Shown: positions 1 through 5,608 of the stretch, one piece after another
Layout: the number at the start of each line of letters is the position of its first letter
Numbering within the stretch: the stretch's first letter is position 1
Source of the DNA: Gammaproteobacteria bacterium
GTDB taxonomy: Bacteria > Pseudomonadota > Gammaproteobacteria > Pseudomonadales > Litorivicinaceae
Assembly: GCA_002717305.1 (NCBI GenBank)
Contig: PBDH01000015.1
Location: 1-5,608, forward strand
Length of the DNA stretch: 5,608 bases
Direction of reading: 5' to 3'
The notes under the pieces: generated by a model
The model's database searches: none
The model's input: the letters and a program-made list of their open reading frames with translations, nothing else
What the model was told of the DNA's origin: nothing
Made by a program: the position numbers and the translations under genes

Positions 1-47
1 CTATTTGATAAAAATATCATTTTTACAGTTTGATTTGCTGTTTTTTA

Positions 48-57
48 GGATTAATCC
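48..57. repeat. 10-bp perfect palindrome GGATTAATCC
   Basis: GGATTAATCC is its own reverse complement. It lies directly after a T6 run (41-46) and overlaps the weak DnaA-box-like TAATCCACA at 52-60. It may be a dimer-binding site or chance; the AT-rich background makes short palindromes more likely. Confidence 0.3.
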
Positions 58-60
58 ACA
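52..60 (+). promoter_or_regulatory. Weak DnaA-box-like site TAATCCACA
   Basis: TAATCCACA matches the consensus TTATCCACA at 8 of 9 positions; the mismatch is at position 2, which is normally well conserved. Its placement in the AT-rich tract upstream of dnaA supports a role as a low-affinity DnaA site, but the match alone is not decisive. Confidence 0.3.
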
Positions 61-89
61 AATTCGTTAAAAGAAAAATTTAACGAATT
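61..89. repeat. Perfect 11-bp inverted repeat (stem-loop) in the AT-rich region
   Basis: AATTCGTTAAA at 61-71 and its exact reverse complement TTTAACGAATT at 79-89 flank a 7-nt loop (AGAAAAA). The stem is AT-rich and no T-run follows it on either strand, so it does not look like a standard intrinsic terminator. It could be a binding site for a dimeric protein or a structure within the origin's unwinding region. Its function is not known to me. Confidence 0.6.
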
Positions 90-125
90 AAAACAACAGG
101 ATAGCAAATATTTTCGCCTTGCCTA

Positions 126-155
126 TTGACCCGGGCGGCCATGATTGTGCATAAC
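126..155 (+). promoter_or_regulatory. Possible sigma-70 promoter for dnaA
   Basis: TTGACC at 126-131 matches 5 of 6 bases of the -35 hexamer. With an 18-nt spacer, CATAAC at 150-155 matches 4 of 6 bases of the -10 hexamer but lacks the final conserved T. Transcription would begin near base 162, leaving a short leader before the ribosome-binding site. The spacer is unusually GC-rich (all G/C at 130-140). The DnaA box at 146-154 overlaps the -10, which would allow autorepression, as is established for dnaA in E. coli. The -10 is weak, and other start sites upstream cannot be excluded. Confidence 0.35.
146..154 (-). promoter_or_regulatory. DnaA box TTATGCACA
   Basis: TGTGCATAA on the + strand reads TTATGCACA on the minus strand, a full match to the relaxed DnaA-box consensus TTATNCACA. 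It ends 24 nt before the dnaA start codon and overlaps the candidate -10 element. The expected role is DnaA binding for autoregulation, as an origin element, or both. A second, poorer site (TTATCCCCG, 7 of 9) begins at 156 in the opposite orientation. Confidence 0.6.
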
Positions 156-164
156 TTATCCCCG
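156..164 (+). promoter_or_regulatory. Degenerate DnaA-box-like site TTATCCCCG
   Basis: TTATCCCCG keeps the first six bases of TTATCCACA but differs at positions 7 and 9. It faces away from the better box at 146-154 with one base between them, so the core reads ATAA-C-TTAT. Alone it would be dismissed; as a partner of the neighbouring box it could be a weak cooperative site. Confidence 0.25.
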
Positions 165-166
165 GC

Positions 167-172
167 AAGGAG
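167..172 (+). promoter_or_regulatory. Ribosome-binding site of dnaA
   Basis: AAGGAG is a strong Shine-Dalgarno sequence. It lies 6 nt before the ATG at 179 and 9 nt before the second ATG at 182, so spacing allows either start. Confidence 0.8.
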
Positions 173-178
173 ATAACA

Positions 179-1564
179 ATGATGAATTGGGATACCTGTG
201 TAGAACAGTTGGCCAGAGAGTTAACGCCGGAGCAGCTAAATACATGGATCAAACCACTGCAAGCAGAGGTGAAATCGCAATCCATTTGTCTGTTTGCCCC
301 CAATAGGTTTGTGAAAGATTGGGTTACCGATCGGTATCTTGAGCGAATACAAACATTCTTCTCGCAGCATGTTGGCGGGGCTTTCCAGGTTGTCTTGCGG
401 GTTGGTTCTAGCAGCGATCAAGAGGTGGGTGCAGTTGACAGGATGGGTGTTAACAGCCCCAGATTGAATGGGTCTGTGAAAAGTCATAAAGCAATGGTTA
501 CTCCGATCAGTGAGCCGGCGGTTGTTAAGGGATCCATCAATCATAGCAACCGGTTAAACAACGACTTTCGGTTCAATAATTTTGTTGAAGGCAAGTCGAA
601 TCAGTTGGCTCGGGCCGCAGCGCAGCGTGTGTCAGAAAAACCAGGCTCGGAATATAATCCCTTATTTCTCTATGGTGATACTGGGCTCGGGAAGACGCAC
701 TTGATGCACGCCGTTGGCAATCAGATAAGAAAAAATAATCTTGATGCGAAAATAATCTATGTACATTCAGAACGGTTTGTTGGGGATATGGTGAAGGCTT
801 TGCAATTGAATGCTATTGCTGATTTTAAAAGGGTATACAGAAATGTCGACGCTCTTTTGATAGATGATATTCAGTTTTTTGCTGGTAAAGAAAAATCTCA
901 GGAAGAATTTTTTCATACGTTTAATAGTTTATTGGAAGGGGCGCAACAGATCATATTGACGTCGGATCGGTATCCAAAAGAGATTGATAACATGGAAGAC
1001 CGTCTCAAGTCCCGTTTCGGATGGGGTTTGACGGTAAGATTAGAGCCTCCGGAGTTGGAGACGCGGGTGGCTATTTTGATCAACAAGGCTCAAGAGTCTG
1101 GTGTCGATCTGAAGCGTGACTGTGCATTTTTTATAGCGCAAAAAGTGCGTAGCAATGTGCGAGATTTAGAAGGGGCTTTGAAAAGGGTGTTGGCTAACGC
1201 CCATTTTTTTGGTCAGTCTATAAATTTGGACTTTGTGCGGGAAACATTGAGAGATCTCATTGCTGTTCACGATCGACAGATATCTCTCGACAACATCCAG
1301 AGAATGGTTGCTGATTATTTTAAAATAAAAATTTCAGACCTACTCTCGAAGCGTCGCAATCGGTCAGTGGCTAGACCCAGGCAGGTGGCGATGGCGCTGT
1401 GTAAAGAACTCACAGATCATTCATTACCAGAAATTGGTGAGGCTTTTGGAGGACGAGATCACACGACAGTTTTGCATGCTTGTCGGAAAATTAAAGAATT
1501 ATGTGACACAGATCTGTCAATTCGAGATGATTATAGCAATCTTCTCAAAGCATTAACTGGGTAA
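179..1564 (+). CDS. dnaA: Chromosomal replication initiator protein DnaA
   Basis: DnaA is the AAA+ ATPase that binds DnaA boxes at oriC, opens the duplex and loads the helicase; it also acts as a transcription factor. The 461-residue product is complete (E. coli DnaA is 467). Domain I is about residues 1-80, with the NTWIKPL motif at 21-27. A short, poorly conserved domain II linker runs from about 85 to 125. The AAA+ domain has Walker A GDTGLGKT (166-173), Walker B LLIDDIQ (226-232), sensor 1 around ILTSDR (259-264), the arginine-finger region RLKSRF (275-280) and the sensor 2 arginine in NVRDLEGAL (R328). Domain IV has the basic SKRRNRSVARPRQ segment (390-402) and the DnaA signature GGRDHTTVLHACRKI (424-438). 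The Walker A has Asp where E. coli and Pseudomonas have a second Gly. Two adjacent ATGs (179, 182) are possible starts. It leads the dnaA-dnaN-recF-gyrB cluster and may be autoregulated by the upstream DnaA box. Confidence 0.99.
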   Translation: MMNWDTCVEQLARELTPEQLNTWIKPLQAEVKSQSICLFAPNRFVKDWVTDRYLERIQTFFSQHVGGAFQVVLRVGSSSDQEVGAVDRMGVNSPRLNGSVKSHKAMVTPISEPAVVKGSINHSNRLNNDFRFNNFVEGKSNQLARAAAQRVSEKPGSEYNPLFLYGDTGLGKTHLMHAVGNQIRKNNLDAKIIYVHSERFVGDMVKALQLNAIADFKRVYRNVDALLIDDIQFFAGKEKSQEEFFHTFNSLLEGAQQIILTSDRYPKEIDNMEDRLKSRFGWGLTVRLEPPELETRVAILINKAQESGVDLKRDCAFFIAQKVRSNVRDLEGALKRVLANAHFFGQSINLDFVRETLRDLIAVHDRQISLDNIQRMVADYFKIKISDLLSKRRNRSVARPRQVAMALCKELTDHSLPEIGEAFGGRDHTTVLHACRKIKELCDTDLSIRDDYSNLLKALTG

Positions 1565-1567
1565 GGA
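1563..1567 (+). promoter_or_regulatory. Ribosome-binding site of dnaN, overlapping the dnaA stop
   Basis: AAGGA begins inside the dnaA stop codon (TAA at 1562-1564) and lies 6 nt before the dnaN ATG. The overlap suggests that ribosomes finishing dnaA can pass directly to dnaN. Confidence 0.75.
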
Positions 1568-1573
1568 ACTACA

Positions 1574-2680
1574 ATGGAATTTTCCGTCTCTCGCGAGCAG
1601 CTCCTCGAGAAATGTCAGACTGCTGCATCAGTGGTTGAACGCAAGCAGACAATGGCGATATTGGCAAATATTCTTATCGAAGTTGATGCTACGGGAGCGG
1701 TAGTTACAGGCACGGATCTGGATAGCGAGATTTCAACTAATATGGAGCTAGTTGAGGTAGGGTCCGGCGGTGCCGTGACAGTTCCTGGAAGAAAGTTAGT
1801 TGATATTACGAAGGCTCTTCCTGAGGGATCTGTTATTCAATTTAAGCAGGAAGGTTCTCAGATGACTTTGGTGTGTGGTCGGTCTAAATTTAAGTTGGCC
1901 ACGCTTCCGGCGGTTGATTATCCGAGGCTCGAGATCCGGGGCGACTTGACAACGGTGTCACTTGCTAGAGGACCGCTTCAGGACGCGATTGGAAAGACGC
2001 AGTTCGCAATGGCACAACAAGATGTGCGGTACTACTTAAATGGGATGCTGTTCTCAATCGGTGGTGGTGAGTTCCGTACAGTCGCTACGGATGGACATAG
2101 GTTGAGTCTCTATCAAACGTCCTTAGAAGGGATATCATCAGATCCAAGTTCGCTGATTGTACCTCGTAAAGCGGTGCTTGAATTAGCTAGATTGGCAAAC
2201 AGTGCAGATGAAACCGTAGAGTTGGCTTTTTCGACCAGTCATTTTCGGGTTTCGGGACCGACATTTGTTTTTACCAGTGTGTTGATTGATGGGCGTTTTC
2301 CAGACTATGAGCGTGTGGTACCAAAGGGGGGCGACCATGTGGTTCGCGCAGATCGCAAACTTTTACGTGAATGCCTTTTGAGAGCTGCGATTCTTTCAAG
2401 TGAACAATATAGAGGTGTGCGTTTGCGTCTTTCACAGGGTCAGATCGAAGTATTTGCCAATAACGCGGAGCAAGAAGAGGCCCAAGAAACACTCGAAGTA
2501 GAGTTTGTTGGAGAGGACGGTTTCGAAATAGGATTCAACGTTAGTTATTTGTTGGACGTATTGGCCACTATAGGGACAGAGTTGGTTGAGGTGAGGTTTG
2601 GGGATTCTAATCGTAGCGCTTTACTCTTGGGTGTTGGGGACGACTCCGGCAGATATGTCGTAATGCCAATGCGACTCTAA
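1574..2680 (+). CDS. dnaN: DNA polymerase III subunit beta (sliding clamp)
   Basis: DnaN forms the ring-shaped dimer that encircles DNA and tethers polymerase III and many other replication and repair proteins. The 368-residue product is full length (E. coli 366) and should fold as three similar clamp domains, about 1-120, 125-250 and 250-368. Landmarks include SKFKLATLPAVDYP (104-117), ATDGHRL (171-177), LIDGRFPDYERVVP (237-250), NNAEQEEAQE (296-305) and the C-terminal YVVMPMRL (361-368), which ends in the residues that help form the partner-binding cleft. The ATG at 1574 has a good ribosome-binding site and gives the standard N-terminus (MEFSVSREQLL). It lies 9 nt after dnaA and abuts recF with no gap, so co-transcription is very likely. 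Nothing unusual is seen. Confidence 0.99.
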   Translation: MEFSVSREQLLEKCQTAASVVERKQTMAILANILIEVDATGAVVTGTDLDSEISTNMELVEVGSGGAVTVPGRKLVDITKALPEGSVIQFKQEGSQMTLVCGRSKFKLATLPAVDYPRLEIRGDLTTVSLARGPLQDAIGKTQFAMAQQDVRYYLNGMLFSIGGGEFRTVATDGHRLSLYQTSLEGISSDPSSLIVPRKAVLELARLANSADETVELAFSTSHFRVSGPTFVFTSVLIDGRFPDYERVVPKGGDHVVRADRKLLRECLLRAAILSSEQYRGVRLRLSQGQIEVFANNAEQEEAQETLEVEFVGEDGFEIGFNVSYLLDVLATIGTELVEVRFGDSNRSALLLGVGDDSGRYVVMPMRL

Positions 2681-3757
2681 GTGATCACATCTTTACAAAT
2701 TAGCCATGTGCGGGGGCTCGAGGAGACATCTATGTCTCTCGGGCCTTCCGTCAATATGTTGGTTGGTGATAATGGCGCTGGTAAAACCTCTGTGCTCGAA
2801 GCGGTGTCTATTTTATCGTTCGGGCGGAGTTTTGTCTCATCAAGAGTCAAGTCGGTGATTGCGTTTGATCAGTCAGATTTGACAGTTTTTGGGAAAGTAA
2901 AAAGGGCTGATGTCGAGCATGAGCTTGCAGTGCAAGTTTGTAGGGATAATGAACGTAAATTGCGCGTTGATGGTTTAGTAGCAAGGGGCCAGGGGGCGTT
3001 AAGCAAGATCTTGCCTGTACTGCAAATTACCCCACATGTTTTAGATTTGATTTCAGGCAATCCTGGAGATCGCCGTAGATTTCTCGATTGGGGTGCTTTT
3101 CATTGGTCGGACGGGAATGGTCAGTTGTTTAGCAGTTTGCGGAGAGCCCTAGTACAGCGCAATGCAGTGCTTAGGGGTGGTATACTGTCTGAACAGGATC
3201 TTTTTCCGTGGGAGCAGCAGATCGCGCAATATGGAGAGGCTGTTAATGACTGGAGGAAAAAGTTCGTAAATGATTTGCAGCCTTTGTTCCAATCTTTTTT
3301 ATGCGAGTTGGGCTTAGGGATAGAGCTTGATGTTGTATATCGAAGTGGCTGGGGTGAAAACGGGTTGGTGGAAGCCTTAGCCGCCAATCGTAATCGGGAG
3401 ATTAAGGCAAGGTGTTCATTAGTTGGTCCACAACGCGCGGATTTAGAAATCACGCGGGGGGGAGTGAAGGCTAGCGAGACGCTCAGCAGAGGGGAGCTAA
3501 AGGTTTGTAACCTTGCATTGATTTTGGCGCAGCTTTCTGCCGCTGGACAAAGGGGGCTTGATCCAGTTTTATGTTTAGACGATCTCGGGGCGGAATTAGA
3601 TGAGGGCTCGTTGTCCCGCGTTTGGAGGGTGGTGGTTGCAAGCGGTGTGCAAGTTCTGGCAACAGGGGTAACTGTTGATCGCATAGGGGTAAATGTTTTT
3701 CAGTTAGGGCATGCGAGAGTGTTTCACGTGAAACGCGGCAGAGTCGTTTCGAATTAA
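2681..3757 (+). CDS. recF: DNA replication and repair protein RecF
   Basis: RecF is an SMC/ABC-like ATPase that, with RecO and RecR, helps load RecA onto gapped DNA during recombinational repair and at stalled forks. The 358-residue product is full length (E. coli 357). Visible motifs are Walker A GDNGAGKT (29-36), SFGRSF (46-51), GDRRRFLDWGAFHW (129-142), VGPQRADLEI (248-257), the ABC signature LSRGELK (268-274) and Walker B VLCLDDLGAELD (296-307). The GTG start at 2681 directly follows the dnaN TAA and gives the family-typical N-terminus ITSLQISHVRGLEE. No Shine-Dalgarno sequence is visible before it, so translation probably depends on coupling with dnaN. The last codons (V347 to R352) contain a parS-like site at 3720-3735. 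The next gene starts 10 nt after the stop. Confidence 0.98.
   Translation: MITSLQISHVRGLEETSMSLGPSVNMLVGDNGAGKTSVLEAVSILSFGRSFVSSRVKSVIAFDQSDLTVFGKVKRADVEHELAVQVCRDNERKLRVDGLVARGQGALSKILPVLQITPHVLDLISGNPGDRRRFLDWGAFHWSDGNGQLFSSLRRALVQRNAVLRGGILSEQDLFPWEQQIAQYGEAVNDWRKKFVNDLQPLFQSFLCELGLGIELDVVYRSGWGENGLVEALAANRNREIKARCSLVGPQRADLEITRGGVKASETLSRGELKVCNLALILAQLSAAGQRGLDPVLCLDDLGAELDEGSLSRVWRVVVASGVQVLATGVTVDRIGVNVFQLGHARVFHVKRGRVVSN
3720..3735. promoter_or_regulatory. parS: parS site (ParB/Spo0J binding) inside the recF 3' end
   Basis: TGTTTCACGTGAAACG matches the broadly conserved chromosomal parS consensus TGTTTCACGTGAAACA at 15 of 16 positions; the inner 14 bp GTTTCACGTGAAAC is a perfect palindrome. 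parS sites nucleate ParB, a CTP-dependent DNA clamp, for origin segregation and condensin loading, and they typically cluster near oriC, as here (about 3.5 kb from dnaA's start). The site is read as codons GTG TTT CAC GTG AAA CGC (V-F-H-V-K-R, RecF 347-352), so it is both coding and a binding site. The single mismatch is at the last, less critical position. parA and parB are not in the window. Confidence 0.9.
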
Positions 3758-3760
3758 GGA
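3756..3760 (+). promoter_or_regulatory. Ribosome-binding site of gyrB, overlapping the recF stop
   Basis: AAGGA starts within the recF stop codon (TAA at 3755-3757) and is followed by a run of A, with 7 nt before the gyrB ATG at 3768. This arrangement mirrors the dnaA-dnaN junction and supports co-translation within one operon. Confidence 0.7.
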
Positions 3761-3767
3761 AAAAAAG

Positions 3768-5608
3768 ATGGCACAAGATCAGCAGCCAGGAAATTATGAT
3801 GGCAGTTCGATAAAGGTACTGAAGGGACTCGAGGCTGTAAAGAAGCGTCCTGGGATGTACATCGGAAATACTGATGATGGTACGGGATTGCATCATATGG
3901 TTTTTGAGGTTGTTGACAATTCTATTGATGAGGCTTTAGCGGGCCACTGTGATCAGATTGACGTCATCATCCACACCGATGGATCCGTCACTGTTCACGA
4001 TAACGGGCGCGGAATTCCAGTAGACGCGCATGAAGAGGGGAAAAGTGCGGCCGAGATTATATTGACGGTCCTCCACGCTGGCGGCAAATTCGATGAGAAC
4101 TCTTATAAAGTCTCTGGTGGACTGCATGGTGTCGGCGTTTCCGTTGTGAATGCCCTCAGTGAAAGATTGGTGTTGACAGTTCGGCGCGAAGGTTCGGTGT
4201 GGGAGCAGGAATATAGGCATGGAGATCCACATACGCCGTTGGCAGCAGTTGGAAATACGGCAGAGACTGGGACCACCCTCCGATTCAAGCCGTCTGCAGA
4301 CACCTTCGCGATCGTGGATTTTAGCTACGACATTCTAGCAAAGCGACTCCGCGAGTTATCCTTCCTTAATTCAGGCGTGCGCATAAAGCTGAGCGAAGAG
4401 AGTACAGCTCAATCTGAGATTTTTGAATATGAGGGTGGTTTGTCGGCGTTCGTCGGTTATCTGGGAAAAAATAAAAATCCAATTTGTGACGTGTTCCATT
4501 TTGCTTCGTCTGAGCGAGCGGATGGAATCGGTGTTGAGATAGCGTTGCAGTGGTATGATACATACCAAGAAAATATTTTTTGTTACACCAATAATATCCC
4601 GCAGAAAGATGGTGGCACACACTTAGAGGGCTTTCGGACATCTTTGACACGCTCGTTGAATCAATATATCGAGGACGGACAACTGTTGAAGAAAGCGAAA
4701 GTTGCTACATCTGGCGACGATGCAAGGGAAGGTCTGACCGCTATTATTTCCGTTAAAGTTCCCGACCCAAAATTTTCGTCGCAAACCAAAGACAAATTAG
4801 TATCACAAGAGGTTAAGACAGCAGTTCAACAAGAAATGCGAGAGGCTTTTCAGACCTTCCTTGTGGAAAGGCCGACAGAAGCCAAACAAATTGTTGCAAA
4901 AATGATAGATGCGGCCAGGGCCCGGGAGGCCGCAAGAAAGGCGCGAGAGCTAACGCGACGTAAGGGAGCTTTAGATATCGCAGGATTACCTGGGAAACTA
5001 GCTGATTGTCAAGAGAAGGATCCAGCCTTCTCTGAGCTTTTCCTCGTAGAGGGTGATTCTGCTGGCGGGTCAGCGAAACAGGGTCGTGATCGCAAGACAC
5101 AAGCCATCCTTCCTCTAAAAGGTAAAATTCTGAACGTCGAGAAAGCTCGGTTTGACAAACTCTTAAGCTCGCAGGAAGTCGGTACTTTGGTGACCGCCCT
5201 AGGTTGCTCGATAGGCCCCGAGTTCGATATCGAGGGTCTTCGTTACCATAAAATAATCATTATGACGGACGCAGACGTTGACGGTGCGCATATTCGCACG
5301 CTGTTGTTGACCTTTTTTTACAGGCACCTCAAAGAGGTCGTTGAGCGTGGCCATGTCTACATTGCCCAGCCGCCGCTCTACAAGGTAAAAAAGGGAAAGC
5401 AAGAGCAGTATTTAAAAGATGAGTCAGCTTTAGATGCATTTTTAACCAACATGGCCCTCGATGGTTCAGTATTGCACCTGACGTCTGGAGAGTCGGTTTC
5501 AGGGGAGGTTTTAGAGCGGCTCTTTGAAACCTATCGGGTTGGGCGTGCAGTAGCTGATAAACTGTACCGTATCTTCCCTCACGAGATCCTTCACGGAATG
5601 CTGTTTAT
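3768..5608 (+). CDS. gyrB: DNA gyrase subunit B (GyrB), 3' end beyond the window
   Basis: GyrB is the ATPase subunit of DNA gyrase, which introduces negative supercoils with GyrA. The frame is open from the ATG at 3768 to the window edge, giving 613 residues and part of a codon; E. coli GyrB is 804, so about a quarter is missing. The GHKL ATPase domain shows E47 and N51 in FEVVDNSIDEA, D78 in HDNGRGIP (77-84) and GGLHGVGVSVVNALS (117-131). The transducer domain carries the QTK loop (339-341). The Toprim domain shows EGDSAGGSAKQGR (428-440, catalytic E428), PLKGKILNVEKA (449-460) and the DAD metal-binding pair D501/D503. Sequence from about 545 on (QEQYLKDESALDAF) resembles the start of the insert of long gamma/betaproteobacterial GyrB. 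Positions equivalent to E. coli D426 and K447 (D430, K451) keep the wild-type residues. It follows recF by 10 nt with its own ribosome-binding site. Confidence 0.98.
   Translation, partial: MAQDQQPGNYDGSSIKVLKGLEAVKKRPGMYIGNTDDGTGLHHMVFEVVDNSIDEALAGHCDQIDVIIHTDGSVTVHDNGRGIPVDAHEEGKSAAEIILTVLHAGGKFDENSYKVSGGLHGVGVSVVNALSERLVLTVRREGSVWEQEYRHGDPHTPLAAVGNTAETGTTLRFKPSADTFAIVDFSYDILAKRLRELSFLNSGVRIKLSEESTAQSEIFEYEGGLSAFVGYLGKNKNPICDVFHFASSERADGIGVEIALQWYDTYQENIFCYTNNIPQKDGGTHLEGFRTSLTRSLNQYIEDGQLLKKAKVATSGDDAREGLTAIISVKVPDPKFSSQTKDKLVSQEVKTAVQQEMREAFQTFLVERPTEAKQIVAKMIDAARAREAARKARELTRRKGALDIAGLPGKLADCQEKDPAFSELFLVEGDSAGGSAKQGRDRKTQAILPLKGKILNVEKARFDKLLSSQEVGTLVTALGCSIGPEFDIEGLRYHKIIIMTDADVDGAHIRTLLLTFFYRHLKEVVERGHVYIAQPPLYKVKKGKQEQYLKDESALDAFLTNMALDGSVLHLTSGESVSGEVLERLFETYRVGRAVADKLYRIFPHEILHGMLF

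Larger units (their letters stand above)
1..178. other. AT-rich intergenic segment upstream of dnaA, probable edge of oriC
   Basis: This is a non-coding stretch before the initiator gene. Bases 1-120 contain only about 29 G or C by hand count (24%), far below the genes that follow. Bases 130-140 are then entirely G/C, and 160-166 form a second short GC block. In Pseudomonas-type genomes the origin lies between rpmH and dnaA, so the position, the AT-richness, one good DnaA box and two weaker ones fit the dnaA-proximal side of oriC, perhaps including an unwinding element. I see no dense DnaA-box cluster here, so the core of the origin, if it is on this side, would be upstream of base 1. There is no GATC site in the segment. 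No rpmH start or other gene is visible on either strand. Confidence 0.55.

Noticed and set aside
1562..1573. Possible second origin region between dnaA and dnaN, as in some bacteria
   Set aside because: Only 9 nt separate the genes and no DnaA box is seen there.
2359..2374. Partial parS-like sequence around TTTTACGTGAAT in dnaN
   Set aside because: About 10 of 16 matches, with one core base changed and flanks not palindromic; most likely chance.
2392..2407. Second parS-like sequence TCTTTCAAGTGAACAA in dnaN
   Set aside because: Only 12 of 16 positions match and the central CACGTG is broken (CAAGTG), so ParB binding is not expected.
3121..3684. Long antisense open frame (187 codons) across recF
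   Set aside because: It lies entirely opposite a clearly real recF, has no recognisable protein features and is rich in Ser, Thr and Pro as expected from reading the complement of coding DNA.
3483..3896. Antisense open frame spanning the recF-gyrB junction
   Set aside because: It overlaps two well-identified genes on the other strand and shows no family motif; it is a shadow frame.
4910..4934. 7-bp inverted repeat TGCGGCC / GGCCGCA with GGGCCCGGG in the loop inside gyrB
   Set aside because: It falls in an Ala/Arg-rich helix of GyrB (DAARAREAARKA) whose GC-rich codons readily create such repeats; there is no T-run and the gene continues, so no terminator.

Overview
The window is the start of a bacterial chromosome's replication-initiation region: the end of an intergenic segment (bases 1-178) followed by dnaA, dnaN, recF and the first three quarters of gyrB, all on the + strand. 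The proteins are typically gammaproteobacterial. DnaA carries stretches such as NPLFLYG, HSERFVGDMVKALQLNAI and SRFGWGLTV that I recall as close to Pseudomonas-type DnaA, and GyrB is entering the long form found in gamma- and betaproteobacteria. Base composition is moderate. A free-living or host-associated member of the Pseudomonas/Cellvibrio side of the Gammaproteobacteria is plausible, but I cannot name a genus.

Layout: bases 1-120 are strikingly AT-rich (about 24% G+C by hand count) and hold an 11-bp perfect inverted repeat, a 10-bp palindrome and one weak DnaA-box-like site. A GC-rich block then leads into a possible dnaA promoter overlapped by a good DnaA box (TTATGCACA on the minus strand). 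This looks like the dnaA-proximal edge of oriC; the main box cluster, if present, would lie upstream of the window. The genes are packed tightly: 9 nt between dnaA and dnaN, 0 nt between dnaN and recF, and 10 nt between recF and gyrB. No terminator is visible, so one operon is likely. The dnaN and gyrB ribosome-binding sites overlap the stop codon of the gene before. recF starts with GTG directly after the dnaN stop and has no visible Shine-Dalgarno sequence.

Together the genes supply the initiator (DnaA), the polymerase III sliding clamp (DnaN), a gap-repair mediator (RecF) and the ATPase subunit of DNA gyrase (GyrB).

The most interesting non-genic signal is a near-perfect ParB-binding site (parS), TGTTTCACGTGAAACG at 3720-3735, embedded in the last codons of recF. 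It matches 15 of 16 bases of the widely conserved consensus and links the replication operon to ParABS chromosome segregation. Apart from that, the window is a well-known conserved locus; I found no sign of an undescribed multi-gene system, mobile element, CRISPR array or RNA gene.
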